From contig UCIV01000037.1 of assembly GCA_900472575.1 (NCBI GenBank), forward strand, positions 56,099 to 120,098: a stretch of DNA of 64,000 nt, in the 5' to 3' direction. The notes beneath the pieces are model-generated. The model did no database searches. It saw nothing but the letters and a program-made list of their open reading frames with translations, and was not told where the DNA came from. This document shows positions 60,903-64,000 of this stretch, one piece after another; the first letter of the stretch is position 1, and each line of letters starts with the position of its first letter. The position numbers and the translations under genes are program-made. This DNA comes from Hyphomicrobiales bacterium. GTDB lineage: Bacteria; Pseudomonadota; Alphaproteobacteria; Rhizobiales; Rhizobiaceae.

Positions 60903-61724
60903 CTAAGTGCCGCCGCCACATCGCGCCACGAAATCCGGGTTGGCGAAATCTGCGTATCCGTCGCGCCCCGTCTTGCCGTAAACCAGCGGCTGCCCCGCAA
61001 GATCGACAGTAACGCCGCCCGCAGCCCTCAAGACTGCATCGCCTGCTGCCGTGTCCCATTCCATGGTTCGGCCGAAGCGGGGATAGATATCGGCGGCCCC
61101 TTCGGCGATCAGGCAGAATTTCAGCGATGATCCGACGGTTCTGATCTCCTTTGCGCCACAGCGATTGAGGAAATCGTCGGTCTGGGCGCAGCGATGGGAG
61201 CGGCTTGCCACGGCTATGGTCGGAACTGGCGTCTTGCGGGCTTGCATCGGCTCCCGCCGGGAGATGCGAAACTCTTCGTCGACCCAAATTTTTTCCGCAC
61301 CATCCGGGCGGCCCACATAGGCGATGCCGAGGGCCGGCGCATAGACGAAGCCGATGACAGGGGCGCCATTCTCGATCAGGGCGATGTTGACGGTGAAATC
61401 GGGATGCCCGTTGAGGAATTCCTTCGTTCCGTCGAGCGGATCGACAAGAATGAAGGCCTTGCCGACAATATCCGGGATGCGGCCCGCTGCAGCCTGTTCT
61501 TCCGCAACGATCGGGATGCCGGCGCAGCTTTTATGGAGTTCCGACAGGATGACGGCCTCTGCCTGCTCGTCGGCTTCGGTTACCGGTGAGGCGTCGGCCT
61601 TGTAGCGCGCATGCGCTCCGGCCCGGTGAATGGCAAGAATCGGCCGGCCGGCTTCAAGCGCGGCCTTTTCAAAGACGGCGGCTATCGATTTCCACGATGA
61701 GGATTTGGGTTGGCTGATCGTCAT
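60903..61724 (-). CDS. cysQ: 3'(2'),5'-bisphosphate nucleotidase CysQ
   Basis: CysQ removes the 3'-phosphate from PAP, the by-product of sulfate assimilation and holo-ACP turnover. The product is 273 residues of the inositol monophosphatase fold with metal motifs IVAEEQAAAG, the DPLDGTKEFLNG loop and WDTAAGDAVLRAAGG. The start at 61724 (MTISQPKSSS) is chosen over an upstream ATG at 61742, which adds only six residues. Confidence 0.92.
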   Translation of the reverse strand: MTISQPKSSSWKSIAAVFEKAALEAGRPILAIHRAGAHARYKADASPVTEADEQAEAVILSELHKSCAGIPIVAEEQAAAGRIPDIVGKAFILVDPLDGTKEFLNGHPDFTVNIALIENGAPVIGFVYAPALGIAYVGRPDGAEKIWVDEEFRISRREPMQARKTPVPTIAVASRSHRCAQTDDFLNRCGAKEIRTVGSSLKFCLIAEGAADIYPRFGRTMEWDTAAGDAVLRAAGGVTVDLAGQPLVYGKTGRDGYADFANPDFVARCGGGT

Positions 61725-61838
61725 GATCACATCCCATGCCACGATTTTGCGGGCGAGGGGAGTCTTGAGCAGGCTATTTGCCTGCGGTCGCTGACCGCGT
61801 CACTGTTCTATCAGGGCTGCCGAAAATGACTGGCGGGT

Positions 61839-62420
61839 TTACTGCGGCTGCCGATTCGCGCGACGTGCCATGCCGAACCCGAGAGGCATGAAGATCGATC
61901 GGCCGATTTCCAGTCCGATCAGGCCGAGCAGTTGGAAAAGCCGCGCCAAGAGATCCCTGAGACGGGGACGTTGGCTCTCACGCGCCAAAACTGACGGCTG
62001 GCTTGCGGCGACCGCAACGAGTTCAGGCTGATGGGTTTCGTTCTGTATGGCGGTGGCATGCCTGTCGACGGTGGCCGTTGCGCGCTTTCGTATCAGCTCG
62101 GCCAACCCTAATGCGGGCCTTGTTTTTTCCTCCGGCCGCGGAGTGAAATCCCACCGGTCGCCCAAAAAAGTTTCCGGTTCGATCCGATAACCCGCCTCGA
62201 GCGCGGCTTCGATGAAGTTGACGCGGGCAAGCACCGCATCAGCCTTGCCCACCAACACATCGCGGCAGCATAACACCGCCGCGATATGAGTTTCCGTCCG
62301 TTTCGTCGGCCAGGCACCGATCAGCATCAGCGCCGCATCGAGCGTGCCGGTGACGATCACCGTTCCCGGCCGGCCATACATCTCGATCACGACGGGACTT
62401 TTCCATGCTCCTGTTTCCAT
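61839..62420 (-). CDS. DUF982 domain protein with a long C-terminal extension
   Basis: The product is 193 residues. The first 90 residues are a DUF982 domain (PGTVIVTGTLDAALMLIGAWP, then AAVLCCRDVLVGKADAVLARVNFIEAALEAGY), a family found almost only in rhizobia and usually about 90 residues long. The extra 100 residues are polar, then end with a hydrophobic helix (LLARLFQLLGLIGLEIGRSIF) and a basic tail, so this version may sit at the membrane. AGGAG is 6 bases before the ATG at 62420. Function unknown. Confidence 0.75.
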   Translation of the reverse strand: METGAWKSPVVIEMYGRPGTVIVTGTLDAALMLIGAWPTKRTETHIAAVLCCRDVLVGKADAVLARVNFIEAALEAGYRIEPETFLGDRWDFTPRPEEKTRPALGLAELIRKRATATVDRHATAIQNETHQPELVAVAASQPSVLARESQRPRLRDLLARLFQLLGLIGLEIGRSIFMPLGFGMARRANRQPQ

Positions 62421-62513
62421 GCGCATCTCCTCAACTTAATATTAGGAAGTGATCACGGAAGGCTTGCGCGAGGATGGATTTATCAGTGTTGCCTAATGTT
62501 TCAGTGCAGGCGG

Positions 62514-63392
62514 CTATGCCTTCGTCAGATGCAGACGCGTTGCATAAAGCGCGATTGCCGCAGCGTTGGAGACATTGAGCGACTTGATCGCGCCGGGCAT
62601 GTCCAGGCGAGCAAGTGCAGAAACCGTTTCCCGCGTCTTCTGCCGAATGCCCTTGCCTTCGGATCCGAGCACCAGCGCGACCTTGTCGCCGGAAAGCGTT
62701 TCTTCCAGCGGTGCCGGTCCTTCCGAATCAAGGCCGATCGTTGAAAAACCGAGCTTGTGCAGCTCGTTCAGTGCGTCGGCGAGATTGGTGATCTGGATGT
62801 AGGGGATCAGTTCGAGCGCGCCTGATGCGGATTTGGCAAGCACACCGGATTCCGTTGGGCTATGTCTCTGGGTGGTGATGACTGCGCCGGCACCGAATGC
62901 CACGGCAGAGCGCATGATCGCGCCGACATTGTGCGGATCGGTCACCTGGTCGAGCACGAGAAGGAGAGGGCTCTCTTTAAGCGCATCGAGCCGGCGAACC
63001 GGCAGCGGCCGTGTCTCCAGCATCACGCCCTGGTGGATCGCCTCGGGGCCGAGCACCTTGTCGATATCCTGAGGCGATACGAATTCCACAGGGAAGGGCT
63101 GGGCGGTAGAATCACCGATATCCAGACGGACGAAGGCGTTCTGGGTGACGGTAAGCCTGATCAGCTTGCGCTCGGGATTGTGGAGCGCTGCCCGCACCGT
63201 ATGCAGGCCATAAAGGAAGACCTGATCCTGCTGCAGCTGCGGTGGTTTCCAGTCCTTGTTGGACTTCGGGCGTCTCTGTTGCTGCGGCGTCGGAATTTCG
63301 CCGCTCTCGCGCTTCTGGTCGCGCACTGCACGGCGCAGCGTCGCGTAATGGGTGTCGCGGGCGGATTTGTCTTTGGGGTCTTTTGTGCTCAT
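62514..63392 (-). CDS. rlmB: 23S rRNA 2'-O-methyltransferase RlmB (TrmH/SpoU family)
   Basis: RlmB methylates Gm2251 in the peptidyl-transferase centre of 23S rRNA. The product is 292 residues: a substrate-binding domain (LYGLHTVRAALHNPERKLIRL) and the SPOUT methyltransferase with VLDQVTDPHNVGAIMRSA, LVLGSEGKGIRQ and LNVSNAAAIALY. A basic polar lead of about 50 residues comes first. tRNA-Tyr and tRNA-Gly lie on its upstream side and run in the other direction. Confidence 0.93.
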   Translation of the reverse strand: MSTKDPKDKSARDTHYATLRRAVRDQKRESGEIPTPQQQRRPKSNKDWKPPQLQQDQVFLYGLHTVRAALHNPERKLIRLTVTQNAFVRLDIGDSTAQPFPVEFVSPQDIDKVLGPEAIHQGVMLETRPLPVRRLDALKESPLLLVLDQVTDPHNVGAIMRSAVAFGAGAVITTQRHSPTESGVLAKSASGALELIPYIQITNLADALNELHKLGFSTIGLDSEGPAPLEETLSGDKVALVLGSEGKGIRQKTRETVSALARLDMPGAIKSLNVSNAAAIALYATRLHLTKA

Positions 63393-63589
63393 GCCGCTTT
63401 ATATAGGCGCGCATCTGTCCGGCAAAGCCTTTCCACAGGGGGCTCGGTGGACAACGTAATTTTTTCGTCATTTTTTCAATAAGGTCGTGTTGACAGACGG
63501 AAACGAGGCGGTCATATAGCCGCCACAGACGACGGGGCGACACGCTACCGGGTCTGACGAACTTGGTCTCATGATCCAGACGGAATACT

Positions 63590-63674
63590 GGAGGGATGCC
63601 CGAGTGGTTAAAGGGGACGGACTGTAAATCCGTTGGCTCAGCCTACGTTGGTTCAAATCCAACTCCCTCCACCA
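63590..63674 (+). tRNA. tRNA-Tyr (anticodon GTA)
   Basis: An 85-base class II tRNA: acceptor GGAGGGA/TCCCTCC, anticodon loop CTGTAAA with GTA, and a variable arm (TGGCTCAGCCTACG). T-loop GGTTCAAATCC. CCA is encoded. Confidence 0.96.
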
Positions 63675-63704
63675 TTCTGTCACCGGATCGGAACCAAACA
63701 TACC

Positions 63705-63778
63705 GCGGGTATAGCTCAATGGTAGAGCAGCAGCCTTCCAAGCTGAATACGCGGGTTCGATTCCCGCTACCCGCTCCA
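63705..63778 (+). tRNA. tRNA-Gly (anticodon TCC)
   Basis: A 74-base tRNA: acceptor GCGGGTA/TACCCGC, D-arm AGCTCAATGGTAGAGC, anticodon loop CTTCCAA with TCC, T-loop GGTTCGATTCC. CCA is encoded. It lies 30 bases after tRNA-Tyr and 204 bases before tuf, the usual tRNA-tuf arrangement. Confidence 0.96.
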
Positions 63779-63982
63779 TTTCACGCTTGAAGACATTTTT
63801 GCATGAGTATCCGTAAATCGGGCATTTTGCTTTGATTTCTCGGCATTTCGGCAGCGATTCTGCGCCCGCGCCCTTGTACTCCGGCGCGCCGTAATTATGT
63901 CTTGCGCATTCTAGTGGAAAGCCTTAAACGGCTGCACCAAACCCGGTTCCGGGTCCACCTCTATGTTCACAGGAAGCATTCA

Positions 63983-64000
63983 ATGGCAAAGAGCAAGTTT
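63983..64000 (+). CDS. tuf: Elongation factor Tu, first six codons (cut by window end)
   Basis: The window ends inside the gene. The visible start MAKSKF with AGGAAG 6 bases before the ATG matches rhizobial EF-Tu, and the position after tRNA-Tyr and tRNA-Gly is the classical context. EF-Tu carries aminoacyl-tRNA to the ribosome. Identity rests on six residues plus context. Confidence 0.8.

Overview
This is a chromosomal window from an alphaproteobacterium of the Rhizobiaceae (Rhizobium/Agrobacterium/Sinorhizobium type). The evidence is gene content and order: divK-pleD-rpmG, plsY-dprA-topA-rnr, pyrB beside a pyrC-like gene, spread-out gatC/gatA/gatB, aroQ-accB-accC, rne-amidase-PBP1A-prfB, and tRNA-Tyr/tRNA-Gly just before tuf. 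High GC, DUF3572/DUF982/DUF2155/DUF6105-type proteins, an alphaproteobacterial LexA operator (GAAC-N7-GAAC) and an NDUFA12 complex I subunit fit the same group. Most of the window is core housekeeping sequence. Domain and motif calls are by eye; no search was run.

Layout. 1-5 kb: end of lolD, a gene-poor stretch with palindromes, then a 28-codon membrane-peptide gene behind two LexA-like boxes, followed by dnaE. 5-13 kb: a membrane diguanylate cyclase, a membrane protein, an L,D-transpeptidase, SOS-controlled dinB, a HAD/DUF3572 pair, and the cell-cycle signalling pair divK-pleD. 13-23 kb: a candidate structured small RNA, then a leftward run (dprA, topA, rnr, DUF983, NUDIX, MFS, rpmG). 23-27 kb: a rightward pectin-oligomer cassette (GPH transporter plus oligogalacturonate lyase) sitting between dprA and plsY, with a second, decayed plsY 3' end on its far side. 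27-35 kb: plsY, a dihydroorotase-like pseudoenzyme, pyrB, aidB, a transporter, a TetR regulator, small membrane proteins, ruvX, a PhnA-like protein and a 141-bp nested palindrome. 35-45 kb: gatC, gatA and gatB interleaved with four GNAT acetyltransferases, an orphan tyrosine recombinase, and a glucose dehydrogenase gene broken by one in-frame TAA. 45-64 kb: NDUFA12, DUF2155, aat, accC, accB, aroQ, a DsbA-like protein, rne, an amidase, PBP1A, prfB with its programmed frameshift, nadK, tRNA-Thr, cysQ, DUF982, rlmB, tRNA-Tyr, tRNA-Gly and the first codons of tuf.

How the genes work together. Envelope growth is represented by lolD, the L,D-transpeptidase, the amidase, PBP1A and plsY. Replication and repair are represented by dnaE, dinB, topA, ruvX, dprA and aidB. 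Translation is represented by the gat genes, prfB, aat, rpmG, rlmB and tRNAs. The most interesting signal is the pairing of SOS operators with a very short single-span membrane peptide just upstream of dnaE. It resembles in design the LexA-controlled division inhibitor SidA of Caulobacter, though no sequence relationship is claimed. The decayed plsY copy beside the pectin cassette records an insertion into the plsY-dprA operon. The gcd nonsense codon and the lone integrase near it mark a second disturbed site.
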